Assembly: GCF_001428045.1 (NCBI RefSeq)
Contig: NZ_LMSD01000004.1
Location: 124,001 to 188,000, forward strand
Length of the DNA: 64,000 bases
Origin: Paenibacillus sp. Soil750
Lineage (GTDB): Bacteria > Bacillota > Bacilli > Paenibacillales > NBRC-103111
Direction: 5' to 3'
The notes below the pieces were generated by a model. It was given only the letters and a program-made list of their open reading frames with translations, was not told where the DNA came from and did not search any database. Shown piece after piece: positions 51,682 through 60,605 of the stretch. Every line of letters starts with the position of its first letter. Position 1 is the stretch's first letter. A program made the position numbers and the translations under genes.

Positions 51682-52554
51682 ATGTCAAAAATCATCGTTA
51701 CCGCAGCAACAGGTGAATTAGGGAAATTAGTCGTCAAGCATTTATTAGCAAGAGTTCCAGCAAGCGAGATTGCTGTTAGTGTTCGTAATACAGAGAAAGC
51801 TGCTGAATTTGCAGAGCTAGGCATTGAAGTTCGCTATGGTGATTGGGATGATCCAGCTTCACTGGAGCAAGCTTTTGCGGATGCATCCAAGCTTTTGCTG
51901 ATTTCTTCCCCACAAGATGAGTCGATCAGTCGTGTTCGTAAACATGTTAGCGCAATTGAAGCCGCCCATAAAGCAGGCGTTCCCCACATTGTCTACACGA
52001 GTTTCGCCTTTGCGGATGTCGATGCTTTCGCCCCTCTGGCTAACGTACATCTAGCAACCGAATTCACGCTGAAGGCATCAGGCATTCCAACAACAATCCT
52101 GCGCAATACGTGGTATCAGGAGCTTTATGTTAATCCAAGCTTGCAGGGTTACATCGATACCGGCAGCATTATAAATTCTGCAGGTACAGGGAAAATTAAT
52201 ACAGTAACACGTGATGACTTAGCGTTGGCTACTGCAACTGTTCTTGCCGAAGAAGGACATCAAGGCCAAGTCTACGAATTAGCATCATCCGAGTCATGGA
52301 GCTTCGAGCAATTAGCAGACATTTTATCTCACGTATCCGGCAAAAAAGTAACACACCAATCCGTCTCTGATGCTGACTCCTTCCAAGGTATGGTTCAGGC
52401 TGGACTGCCTGAAGGTCTCTCCCAATTCCTAGTTGCCATTGACAGGAAGATGGCCGCAGGAACAGAAGGACACACATCCCCAGACCTTGAGAAGCTCATC
52501 GGGAAAAAACCGACTTCCATTCATGAAAGTATTGCGCTATTATTCAGTAAATAA
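51682..52554 (+). CDS. NmrA/SDR-type NAD(P)-dependent quinone or azo-type oxidoreductase (QorB-like)
   Basis: About 290 residues of the NmrA-like atypical short-chain dehydrogenase group. The Rossmann motif is VTAATGELGKLVVKHL. NTWYQELYVNP and the C-terminal LEKLIGKKPTSIHESI match QorB/YtfG-type quinone oxidoreductases. The ATG at 51682 has AGGAGG 9 nt upstream; the frame opens earlier without a signal. It is divergent from the HxlR regulator and followed by a DsbA-like gene. Confidence 0.87.
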   Translation: MSKIIVTAATGELGKLVVKHLLARVPASEIAVSVRNTEKAAEFAELGIEVRYGDWDDPASLEQAFADASKLLLISSPQDESISRVRKHVSAIEAAHKAGVPHIVYTSFAFADVDAFAPLANVHLATEFTLKASGIPTTILRNTWYQELYVNPSLQGYIDTGSIINSAGTGKINTVTRDDLALATATVLAEEGHQGQVYELASSESWSFEQLADILSHVSGKKVTHQSVSDADSFQGMVQAGLPEGLSQFLVAIDRKMAAGTEGHTSPDLEKLIGKKPTSIHESIALLFSK

Positions 52555-52587
52555 TCCTTTTATTAACCCAACAAAGAGGTGAACCTC

Positions 52588-53298
52588 ATGCAAGTTGAAA
52601 TTTGGTCGGACTTTGCTTGTCCGTTCTGTTACATTGGCAAACGTCGCTTTGAGCAGGCCCTAGCGGAGTTTGCACACCGCGATCAGGTTGAAGTTGTCTA
52701 TCGCAGCTTCGAGCTAGACCGTCATGCACCCAAAAGCGTCCCGCATGACGTCTATGATATGCTCTCTTCCCGCTACGGCATGAGCCGTCAGGAAGCTATC
52801 GCTATGAATGAGAAGATGCGTCAGCAAGCGGCGGTAGAAGGGCTCGACTTTCAATTCGATAGCCTCGTGCTGACGAACACGTTCGATGCTCATCGTTTAC
52901 GGCTTTTTGCTGAGAAACAGGGCAAAGGCGCCGTTATATCCGAGTTGTTATTCCGCGCCTATTTCACGGAATCCACAAACATCAGCGACCACAGTATCCT
53001 TGCGGACATTGCTGCAGCCGTGGGAATCGACCGGGAAGAAGCTTTGTCCGTTCTCGCGAGTGATCAGTTCGCCCAGTCGGTGCGGACCGAAGAAGAGAAT
53101 GGCAGCCGCATGGGAATCCGCGGCGTTCCGTATTATGTCATTAACGGCAAGCATGCCATATCCGGGGCTCAAGCAAGCGGCGTTTACTTAAACGCTATGC
53201 AACAGCTCTGGGACGCCGAGCAGCCGAAACAGGTTGTAGAAGCAGCCAGCGATGAGGCTTGTTTGGACGGCACGTGTGCTGTCCCGAACAAACTATAA
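52588..53298 (+). CDS. DsbA-family oxidoreductase (FrnE-like)
   Basis: About 236 residues without a signal peptide, so it is cytosolic. The thioredoxin fold contains WSDFACPFCYIGKRRFE with the CPFC active site, cis-Pro in GIRGVPYYVING, and the helical insert with NTFDAHRLRLFAEKQG. A further Cys pair is near the C-terminus (EACLDGTCAVPN), as in some FrnE proteins. FrnE-type proteins are linked to redox and polyketide chemistry. The ATG at 52588 has GAGGTG 6 nt upstream. It lies 33 bp downstream of the QorB-like gene and is probably co-transcribed with it. Confidence 0.88.
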   Translation: MQVEIWSDFACPFCYIGKRRFEQALAEFAHRDQVEVVYRSFELDRHAPKSVPHDVYDMLSSRYGMSRQEAIAMNEKMRQQAAVEGLDFQFDSLVLTNTFDAHRLRLFAEKQGKGAVISELLFRAYFTESTNISDHSILADIAAAVGIDREEALSVLASDQFAQSVRTEEENGSRMGIRGVPYYVINGKHAISGAQASGVYLNAMQQLWDAEQPKQVVEAASDEACLDGTCAVPNKL

Positions 53299-53316
53299 GC
53301 GGCGCTTGCGCCTAGC

Positions 53317-53346
53317 AGAAGAAGCACCCTCGCGGGTGCTTCTTCT
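53317..53346. terminator. Terminator of the oxidoreductase/DsbA pair
   Basis: AGAAGAAGCACCC and GGGTGCTTCTTCT form a long stem. It again has the GCACCC core. Confidence 0.8.
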
Positions 53347-53391
53347 ACTTTTATGATTTCAGCTGCAACCAGGAATATTTAATTAATGCAC

Positions 53392-53835
53392 TCACAAGCG
53401 CGTTTCCATAATCAACTTCACTTTATTCAAGTCCTTTTGGTTAGCCCTTTTCATCATTAAAGACATAAACGGAGAAAATATCATGGAAAAACCTGCCGGA
53501 TTCCCTTTGTTACGTAAAGTCATCCGCGTGGTACGACTACTACCCCCTGAATCCCACGTATACGTTGTTTCCATGGGAAAAGGGCCGTTAGCGGTACGCA
53601 TCACTAGTTTATGACCAGGACTAAATTCCGTGACTTCATACACATAGGCTAGTTGTCTACCTAGGAAATTGGCTTTAAAAGCAATTTTTGACCCTACCTG
53701 GAGAGGTTTAGGTGTTTGCCATTCGGCCGAGTTAATATTCACATACCATTCCGGTGCCTTATCTGGGTTAGCCGCGTATTCCGATACTTGCTCACGAGGA
53801 CAATTGATTGTTATTTCCGTGAAAACATCAACCAT
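53392..53835 (-). CDS. SRPBCC (START/Bet v 1-like) family protein
   Basis: About 147 residues. The START-like fold is shown by EITINCPREQVSEYAANPDKAPEWY, the conserved strand VGSKIAFKANFLGRQLAYVYEVTEFSPGHKLVMRT and the C-terminal helix MMKRANQKDLNKVKLIMETRL. Such small proteins bind hydrophobic ligands in a cavity; none can be named here. The ATG at 53835 begins the domain, but GGAGG lies 14 nt away, so an alternative start cannot be excluded. No operon partner. Confidence 0.8.
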   Translation of the reverse strand: MVDVFTEITINCPREQVSEYAANPDKAPEWYVNINSAEWQTPKPLQVGSKIAFKANFLGRQLAYVYEVTEFSPGHKLVMRTANGPFPMETTYTWDSGGSSRTTRMTLRNKGNPAGFSMIFSPFMSLMMKRANQKDLNKVKLIMETRL

Positions 53836-54074
53836 ATTGACAATGACAACCTCCATTTCAATATAAAAAGCACGCCATCCATCAGCGCGCTTCCTCACTT
53901 AATTAAGTCAATAATTTCGCTATCGGCTCCCAATAATTCGTATGCCAACCTGCTGCAAGATGCTCACCTTGCTCTTCTGGGAAGGCAGAATGGTCAAATA
54001 CCAGCAACGTTTCCGACCCTTTCTTTGATATATTCTGTACATAAGAACAAATACTAATCAGAGGAGTCACTCCA

Positions 54075-54482
54075 ATGTCGACAGTGATCGGTACGAAAGA
54101 AAATCCATGGTCCTTAAAAACACCTCCACAAACCTCTGAATATGAGATGTATAAAGACGAAAAAGATGGCAAAACCATCCTTGTTTGCACGGTAGGTAAA
54201 ACCGTTTTGCATTACGACTACCGCTGCATTAATGACTTACAAGAGATGCTCAAACAGCATGGAGATTGGATCGAGCTAGGTAGCGCTGATGAGCAGAAGC
54301 CAGCCAAAGAAGGAACGGTTGAAGCTTGGGGCCGCTCTCCTGAAAACCCCATTGGCGGTTGGTATGGCTTGAAGAAAGGCTTCCGCGGCAGATTCGGCAT
54401 GTATATCCCCCCATTAATGGAGGTACTTGGTCTTGCAGAAGTCGAACACAATCCAAGAAATAATCGGATGCGGGCGTTATAA
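54075..54482 (+). CDS. DUF6855-like small protein
   Basis: 135 residues, no signal or membrane segment. It is dominated by strongly conserved-looking stretches, for example GKTVLHYDYRCINDLQEMLKQHGDW, EGTVEAWGRSPENPIGGWYGLKK and GRFGMYIPPLMEVLGLAEVEHN. I recall this pattern as a family of unknown function (DUF6855), but from memory only. AGGAG lies about 10 nt before the ATG. Confidence 0.75.
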   Translation: MSTVIGTKENPWSLKTPPQTSEYEMYKDEKDGKTILVCTVGKTVLHYDYRCINDLQEMLKQHGDWIELGSADEQKPAKEGTVEAWGRSPENPIGGWYGLKKGFRGRFGMYIPPLMEVLGLAEVEHNPRNNRMRAL

Positions 54483-54508
54483 TTCGCAGTAACCACTCTA
54501 ACATGAAG

Positions 54509-54543
54509 AAGAGCCTGTCACTCTACTGAAGTGACAGGCTCTT
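54509..54543. terminator. Inverted repeat between convergent genes
   Basis: AAGAGCCTGTCACT pairs with AGTGACAGGCTCTT, a perfect 14-bp stem with a short loop and weak T-runs on both sides. Confidence 0.7.
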
Positions 54544-54562
54544 ACTATTCTATTTATTGGCT

Positions 54563-55219
54563 CTAGCCACAATGGTTCGTATTTTTCCTATCTAACTTCA
54601 AAGAGTACATATCGAGATCCGCTGCATGTAGTAAATCATCCAACGTTCGCGCATCGTCAGGATACACAGCCGTCCCGATCGATACGGATATTTCCAAATT
54701 GAACTCTCGCGAAGCTAACTTTAATTCATTCTGAATATGACTGATCAGTACTTCTTTCTTGGACGCATCCGTAGACGTCGATAGGATCAGAAATTCATCC
54801 CCCGCCCACCGTGCGGCTAAATCTTTTTTCTGTAAATCGAGCAGTAAGACATTCGCGATACGCTGCAGAACTTGATCACCGATCTTGTGACCGCGAGAAT
54901 CGTTAATTAATTTGAAGTTGTCGACATCAATAAAATATAAAATCAACTGCCCTTGTCTGCGCTCCACCGAAGTAGTGAGCTTAGGAAAGGCTTCGAGGAT
55001 GAATCTTCTGTTATACAGTGTTGTAAGGTTATCTTTCTCTGAGAGAAACTTCAATCGATCATACTGCGTGCCTAGCACCCAGCTTGCCAATAAAATCAAT
55101 ATGCCAGCGACAGGGAACTGAAGAGAAGGAAAATTATAATACATCGTACCGTAGGTTCTTAAGGCTACAATCGTGACTAAAACGACCGAAATTATAACGA
55201 TTCGTCCCGAATAATTCAT
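54563..55219 (-). CDS. Membrane-bound GGDEF-domain protein (AGDEF)
   Basis: 218 residues. Two N-terminal TMs (about 4-20 and 33-48) are followed by a diguanylate cyclase domain. The signature loop is RWAGDEFLIL, with AGDEF in place of GGDEF. FIDVDNFKLINDSRGHKIGDQVL supplies the metal Asp, and the end has SIGTAVYPDDARTLDDLLHAADLDMY. The Ala variant is tolerated in known enzymes. It may make c-di-GMP. Divergent from a second GGDEF gene 220 bp away. Confidence 0.87.
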   Translation of the reverse strand: MNYSGRIVIISVVLVTIVALRTYGTMYYNFPSLQFPVAGILILLASWVLGTQYDRLKFLSEKDNLTTLYNRRFILEAFPKLTTSVERRQGQLILYFIDVDNFKLINDSRGHKIGDQVLQRIANVLLLDLQKKDLAARWAGDEFLILSTSTDASKKEVLISHIQNELKLASREFNLEISVSIGTAVYPDDARTLDDLLHAADLDMYSLKLDRKNTNHCG

Positions 55220-55436
55220 CCCAAATCACCATCATTCAATTTATGTCTATATAGGTCTATAGTGACACACTTGTTCCATACATTTCAAGGAATATTTGGT
55301 TTGTGCAGTCGAATCGACTCGAAAATGATCGTTAGCAAAAATTCGAAGCAAAGCACTTCAATTTTATGGTAAAGTAATGGTATTCGACATTTTTTTGAGA
55401 ACATCCAAAACTTCTAACAGTCAGATGAGGTTCAAA

Positions 55437-56618
55437 ATGGATCTACTTCTAGATATGAAAACCATCCTGTTGACACTGGTCATCGGCCACCTATTCACAG
55501 CCGTGTTCATAATCGCCTACTGGCGTCAACATAAGAACGAAAGTACAATCAGATACTTTTTCTATGCAAAATGCTTACAAGCCACTGCGTGGGTGATCTT
55601 CATCCTCCGTGACGGTCTATCGGATACACTTACAATTTCTCTTGTGAACTCAACACTTTTTATCGGTTATGCCTTTGAAACCATTTCCGTGCTGAAAATT
55701 CAGAATATCCTGAGCAAGCTGACGCGTAACTTGTATATTGCTTTGACAATTTTCAACATAATAGGCTTCCATTCCATCCTTCTTTTCGACAACGTAGAGA
55801 AGCTCAGAATTTCCTTTGTTTCCATGGGTGTCGCTACGAGCCTCCTCATACCCGCATACAAAATGATTCAAAAACGAGCAGCTTCCATGGTGACCCATGT
55901 GCTAGGCTATCTGTACCTTACAATCTTGGTATTTCTTCTGATTCGAGCCGTTAGTGCCGTATTCTTCGAAACGTTGATAAGCTTTTATCATATGAACGGT
56001 AATCAGACCATGGTCCTACTAGGCCAATATTTCGTCATGATTGCGGGAAATACGGGATTCATTCTCTTGATGAAAGAACAAACCGACCAAGCACTTATTC
56101 GGCTGGCCAATTATGACGATTTGACCGGTACACTGAACCGCAGGACGTTCATCACACGTACCAATCAATACATTACTTCCTACGCGAAAATGCAGAAACC
56201 AATCACCTTGCTGCTATTTGATATTGATAATTTCAAGTCCATCAATGATACATTCGGTCATGATACGGGCGATCAAGTGCTCGTCGACCTCACGACACGA
56301 ATGATGGAGCAGCTCGGCGCTGATGATCTTTTCGCCAGATACGGCGGTGACGAATTTGCCATCATCGTACCTGGCATGGATGAGCGAGATTCCTCGCTTT
56401 ATTCTGAGAAGCTTAGACAGGCTGCAGAAGGTGCGCTAGTTCCTGGATTACAGCTTTCCTATACCATTAGTTTGGGAGTTCTTACGTTCATACCAGATGA
56501 ACGGACACATCTTGAGGAGCTTTACTCCACGTGTGACAAGGCCCTATACCAGGCCAAAAGGAACGGTCGAAACGGTGTATACCGTGGGGCTGTGTATAAA
56601 CAATTGGTACATGCTTAG
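55437..56618 (+). CDS. Membrane-bound diguanylate cyclase
   Basis: About 393 residues. Seven hydrophobic helices in the first 210 residues form a polytopic sensor region without recognisable domain. The C-terminal GGDEF domain is complete: RLANYDDLTGTLNRRTF, FDIDNFKSINDTFGHDTGDQVL, RYGGDEFAIIV, and SLGVLTF followed by DKALYQAKRNGRNG. An inhibitory RxxD site is not evident. The ATG at 55437 has a TGAGG 6 nt upstream; the frame opens earlier at 55377. Confidence 0.88.
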   Translation: MDLLLDMKTILLTLVIGHLFTAVFIIAYWRQHKNESTIRYFFYAKCLQATAWVIFILRDGLSDTLTISLVNSTLFIGYAFETISVLKIQNILSKLTRNLYIALTIFNIIGFHSILLFDNVEKLRISFVSMGVATSLLIPAYKMIQKRAASMVTHVLGYLYLTILVFLLIRAVSAVFFETLISFYHMNGNQTMVLLGQYFVMIAGNTGFILLMKEQTDQALIRLANYDDLTGTLNRRTFITRTNQYITSYAKMQKPITLLLFDIDNFKSINDTFGHDTGDQVLVDLTTRMMEQLGADDLFARYGGDEFAIIVPGMDERDSSLYSEKLRQAAEGALVPGLQLSYTISLGVLTFIPDERTHLEELYSTCDKALYQAKRNGRNGVYRGAVYKQLVHA

Positions 56619-56634
56619 CAAAATTCATGTAAGT

Positions 56635-56670
56635 AGGCTGTCGCTATGATGCGGCGGCCTTTTGTTTTTT
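56635..56670 (+). terminator. Terminator of the diguanylate cyclase gene
   Basis: AGGC and GTCGC pair with GCGGC and GCCT, followed by a T-rich run. Confidence 0.65.
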
Positions 56671-56828
56671 CTCGTTCACCTCTGACTACCTAACCACGGT
56701 TTGTGACAAACTACCAAACAATCCCTATTTCGAACGTATCGACGACAATTTTCCTGATACTTTTCAACCTATTCTTGTTAATTTAATGCTAAGTCGCAAA
56801 AAAACCTCACAGAGAGTAGGTAGGTAGA

Positions 56829-57017
56829 ATGATTTCTCTAAATGATAAGCCCATGTATCTAGCACATTTCGCAAAGTTAATCCAAATGGATGAACATCGG
56901 CTATTTCGTATATGTAAGGGGATCGAAGAGAACGGATATCAATTAAACCGAAACGAACACGGACATATCGATCTAACGGAGAAAGATATTACGGTCGTGT
57001 TGAGTTTCTGTTTGTGA
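56829..57017 (+). CDS. Small hypothetical protein
   Basis: 62 residues, charged and helical, with FAKLIQMDEHRLFRICKGIEENGYQLNRNEHGHIDLTEKDITVV. This looks like a small winged-helix or MerR-like N-terminal unit, but I do not recognise it. A GTAGGTAGGTAG stretch precedes the ATG as a weak ribosome binding site. No partner gene. Confidence 0.5.
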   Translation: MISLNDKPMYLAHFAKLIQMDEHRLFRICKGIEENGYQLNRNEHGHIDLTEKDITVVLSFCL

Positions 57018-57090
57018 AGGTAGGGAGAGGCACCACGGGGTAAGCGTTATGCACTTTCTATCGAACGAGATTTCAGACGGCGTTGGTGTA

Positions 57091-57166
57091 TGAACTGGAA
57101 AACATACAGCTATTTACGAGAAATTTCTTTGAAAACTCGATTTGATACTTTTACGTCTACAGTTAC
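57091..57166. repeat. Remnant of a dyad array
   Basis: One clear unit at 57091: TGAACTGGA, loop AAACA, right arm TACAGCTAT. A second, badly decayed unit near 57144 keeps only its right arm (TACAGTTAC). The step is about 53 bp. Arm sequences match arrays A-D. The rest of 57018-57212 shows nothing. Confidence 0.55.
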
Positions 57167-57212
57167 TCCCTCTCCACTCGCCACCAACACATCAACACGC
57201 TTATTTGGTAAG

Positions 57213-57239
57213 AAAAACCCGCTCCATGAGCGGGTTTTT
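57213..57239 (-). terminator. Terminator of the rhamnogalacturonan lyase gene
   Basis: AAAAACCCGCTC and GAGCGGGTTTTT form the stem around CAT. Confidence 0.85.
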
Positions 57240-57242
57240 CCA

Positions 57243-60191
57243 TCATTTATGATCTTTTGGGTCCTTTGGATCTTTTGGATCCTTCGGCTTCTTATCGTGG
57301 TGCTTGTCCGTATAATCGACTTTAGGCGCTTGCAAACCGCCTGCTAGAACGGTCTCTCTGATGTCTTCACCGAGATAGAAGCTTAAATGTGGCGGCTGAT
57401 TGTACGCCGTGTTCTGCCATGCGATTCCGTTTCTGTATACCGGGTCATGCATAAGCGTATACATCCGGTACTCCGTAGGAATCGTCGTGCTGAAGATTCT
57501 CAGTTCCGAGCTATCTGTTGTAGGTAAAAGAACTTCCTCACGCCAATCACCTAGGATATCGGCCTGTAAAGTCGGAGTCGCCTTTGTTCCATTATTGCTG
57601 ACTACGCCTGCAAAGCTTTTCAAAGGCTCTGCTTTCTTCGTTATTGGATTAAACTTTGAAATAGATGTATTATCCAGCAACTCATTCAATAAATCCCCAT
57701 CCCAGAGAAGAGAGAAGTTCACAGATACGCCTGCCGTTCTAAAGCTATCAGCTTCGACCTTACCCTGCACGTTGTAGATGCCTCCGCCCGACGCTGGCGT
57801 TGTCCCGCCTGTCCCCCAGAACTCAAAACCAGGGCTTGCGGTAATATTTGCCGCCAAGCCACGTCCTGTATCCACGTAACCATTGTAGGACATCAGTGTT
57901 TCCCCTGTTGCAGCATCATGAAGCTCTACCGAGGCTACAGAAGGGACTTCATGTACTGCCATAACCTGCAAACCTTCACGAGCTGGATCAAATGCCCCTA
58001 CATGAAGCGCGTCGCCATGCGAACCTTGTTCACGCTGCATCTCGCCATCCATTTCATAGAGAATGCTGCCGTCCTGATCCAGGGTCAACGATCCTGCAAT
58101 AATTTCGTCAAAACCATCATTATCAACATCCGCCGTGGCCAGATTGTGGAAGCCTAGGCCTGCCCCTCTACCCGCTTGGGCGGAGTCGAAGGTCCACTCT
58201 TCTTTGAGCTTGCCATGCACTAAGCTATAGGCCACATACGTAGTCCGTTCATAATAACCTCTGCCATAGATGGCGCTTGGCTTCTTACCATCCAAATAAG
58301 CTAATCCAGCAAGGAACCGATCCGAACGGTTATGCCAGGTGTCTCCCCATGAGGCAACATCCCCTAACGGGAATGCATAATCAATGGTGTCGATCTCCTT
58401 ACCCGTTTCACCCTTGAATACGGAAATGTACTCCGGCCCCCCGAAAATATGGCCGAACTCATTTACCCACTTGCCATTATCTGCCGCATTACCAATGACG
58501 CTGATGACCTTGCTGCTATCAAATTTGCCATCTGTAACCCCGTAGACGGTCGTTGCATCTGCCGTTTTAATGAGGAATTCGCTTTTGCCATCCCCGTCAT
58601 AATCAGCGATGATAAATTGATGATAATGCGCGCCTGATGTGAGGTTAAGCCCCATATTCATCCGCCACAATAAGGTGCCGTCCATTTTATAAGCATCAAA
58701 AATAGTCGGCCCTGTCATCGCGTTCTGCGAACTGTCGATAGCGTTAGATGGGTACCATTTCACAACGACCTCATACTCGCCGTCTCCATCCAAATCCCCT
58801 ACGCCAGCGTCATTGACACTATATGTGTAGCTGCCTGTGGCCGTTGTTCCTCCTTCAGGCTTTTGCATCGGAATCGAGAGATAATCGTTAGCTGCTGCTG
58901 ATGTTTCCTCTCTATCCTTTGCTGGCTTTCCATTGACAAGCGTCTCCACTTCATAGGTGTCTCCGGCGACACCAGCCGTGTCTGCAAAATTGGTCACAGA
59001 CAATGGTGACGTATTCAGCTTTTGCCCATTGCGGTAAATATTGAACTTCACATCGCGGTCATACTCATCTGCAAGCAGACGCCAGCTTACGAATATGCCC
59101 TCATTGGATTGTAAAGCAATAACGCCTCTGTCCAGCCACTCTGTCTGTCTTGCCGTATCTGGTGGTGTAAGACGGTTGTATACATATTGGGTTGCATATC
59201 GGCCAAAACCATTCTCCAGACTTGCAGGAACCGCTAGTTCACCCTTAAACGTGTATACGCCCGCTTCATGGGGATTCCAAGATTTGCCTACGTTAACCCA
59301 CGAACTTACAGGCACGGTTACCTTACTATTATTGGCTAGGGTAACACTTACGGATGGCGGTAAACCAACGGAATCGATATCCCGTGTCGTTTGATCTACA
59401 TACACTGTATGATAGGATAATTTATCCACCTTCGTAATACGATTTTCTGGAATCGGCATATGATACACACCGAAGTTATCAAGGTACGTCGTCCAAGCAA
59501 TATTATTGCCAGATGTCCGCATGCCCACCAATTTAACCGAAGCGACTGAACCGTCAAAAGCTACACCATTTAGCGAGGACGTGAATTCTTGACTTGTACC
59601 CGCAGCTTTGTCGGTTAGCTTGAATTTGACGACCTCATTTTCCACATCCAGATTAATCCCTACCTTATACCACGCTTGCGGATTCGTAATACCCGTACTT
59701 GCGGCAGGCTGCTTTCCTGCAAAATACTGCAAAGGTGCATTATTCGTATTATTTAGCGTAAATACCGTATTGCCAGTACTATCGAGGATCCTAAACTCGC
59801 CGCCGTTTTCACTAGGATTGCTAGCTGCTTTATCATTCACCTTACCAGGATACCAATCAAATTCAACGAGAACTTGGCTGCCTTTAACCGAAGTACCAAA
59901 GGTCTTAGTCGCTACGCGCCCCCCGCTTTGGTTCGTTTGAGTAAACTGCAGCATCGGGGTGTTATTCCCCATCACTTCATATGTATTAATCGATACCGTA
60001 GCATTCGCTGTTACAAATCCCCAATTAATGGGGTCCGGTGCGACCGTATCACCGAAATCACTATAATAAACGCTATCGAGTTCGACCCCATTGTTACCAA
60101 CAGCGGCAGACGCCATCAACCCGTTCGGTATTAAGAGAGCGCTTGCAATAAGTAACGAAACGATTTTTCTCCATTGTCTTTTAGTTCGCAT
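57243..60191 (-). CDS. Secreted rhamnogalacturonan lyase, polysaccharide lyase family 11
   Basis: About 982 residues. A signal peptide ends near MASA. The first 250 residues form a beta-sandwich (probable carbohydrate-binding), followed by an Ig-like segment (about 255-345) and a YesW-like PL11 catalytic beta-propeller (about 350-960). That domain has metal-binding repeats GDLDGDGEYEVVVKW, IADYDGDGKSEFLIKTAD and ATADVDNDGFDEIIAG, plus QADILGDWREEVLL. It cleaves the rhamnose-galacturonate backbone of pectin. The C-terminus is a short Lys-Asp-Pro repeat, as if a linker ended without a further domain. The ATG at 60191 has AAGGAG 11 nt upstream. Confidence 0.93.
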   Translation of the reverse strand: MRTKRQWRKIVSLLIASALLIPNGLMASAAVGNNGVELDSVYYSDFGDTVAPDPINWGFVTANATVSINTYEVMGNNTPMLQFTQTNQSGGRVATKTFGTSVKGSQVLVEFDWYPGKVNDKAASNPSENGGEFRILDSTGNTVFTLNNTNNAPLQYFAGKQPAASTGITNPQAWYKVGINLDVENEVVKFKLTDKAAGTSQEFTSSLNGVAFDGSVASVKLVGMRTSGNNIAWTTYLDNFGVYHMPIPENRITKVDKLSYHTVYVDQTTRDIDSVGLPPSVSVTLANNSKVTVPVSSWVNVGKSWNPHEAGVYTFKGELAVPASLENGFGRYATQYVYNRLTPPDTARQTEWLDRGVIALQSNEGIFVSWRLLADEYDRDVKFNIYRNGQKLNTSPLSVTNFADTAGVAGDTYEVETLVNGKPAKDREETSAAANDYLSIPMQKPEGGTTATGSYTYSVNDAGVGDLDGDGEYEVVVKWYPSNAIDSSQNAMTGPTIFDAYKMDGTLLWRMNMGLNLTSGAHYHQFIIADYDGDGKSEFLIKTADATTVYGVTDGKFDSSKVISVIGNAADNGKWVNEFGHIFGGPEYISVFKGETGKEIDTIDYAFPLGDVASWGDTWHNRSDRFLAGLAYLDGKKPSAIYGRGYYERTTYVAYSLVHGKLKEEWTFDSAQAGRGAGLGFHNLATADVDNDGFDEIIAGSLTLDQDGSILYEMDGEMQREQGSHGDALHVGAFDPAREGLQVMAVHEVPSVASVELHDAATGETLMSYNGYVDTGRGLAANITASPGFEFWGTGGTTPASGGGIYNVQGKVEADSFRTAGVSVNFSLLWDGDLLNELLDNTSISKFNPITKKAEPLKSFAGVVSNNGTKATPTLQADILGDWREEVLLPTTDSSELRIFSTTIPTEYRMYTLMHDPVYRNGIAWQNTAYNQPPHLSFYLGEDIRETVLAGGLQAPKVDYTDKHHDKKPKDPKDPKDPKDHK

Positions 60192-60605
60192 TGTTATTTT
60201 CACTCCTTCTGTTCGAGCTATGAGAGGATTGTGCTTGCTCTCGGTAATTCCTCATCGTGCAAGGTTTTGCATATCCTAAGAATCACTATCTGCCTTCGTT
60301 CAGAACTACTCCTTCTTCCCCTCCCCGCCAAATAGAATCGATAACGATGACCCATACAGCTCATACCCGTTGGTACGATTGGCCCGTGTACTAACTGTAG
60401 AACTTGACTGGCTACGCCGTCTATTAGACATTTTTTCAAAAATGAAATTCTCTTGTAAGAAACCATTTGGCAGTTATATGACATTTTTGACTAAACTTCT
60501 CTTTTCTTGATCTCGTATGTAAAAAGGTGATAAAAGCATGAAAAAATAGACCTCCTTGGCCCATTTCGTGGCAGGTGAGGTCTATTGCTCAGTAATCCCT
60601 AGCGA
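60192..60605. other. 414-bp gap with the ter-operon terminator
   Basis: The stretch upstream of the lyase gene shows no convincing gene and no dyad array. On the minus strand a hairpin at 60541-60587 (AATAGACCTC with GAGGTCTATT, followed by T6) ends the ter-type operon. No clear cre site was found near the lyase start. Confidence 0.6.

Noticed and set aside
53903-54190. 95-codon open frame on the minus strand
   Set aside because: It overlaps the start of the DUF6855-like gene, which has a strong start and conserved-looking motifs.
60218-60484. 88-codon open frame upstream of the lyase gene
   Set aside because: No ribosome binding site, basic and irregular composition, no recognisable domain.
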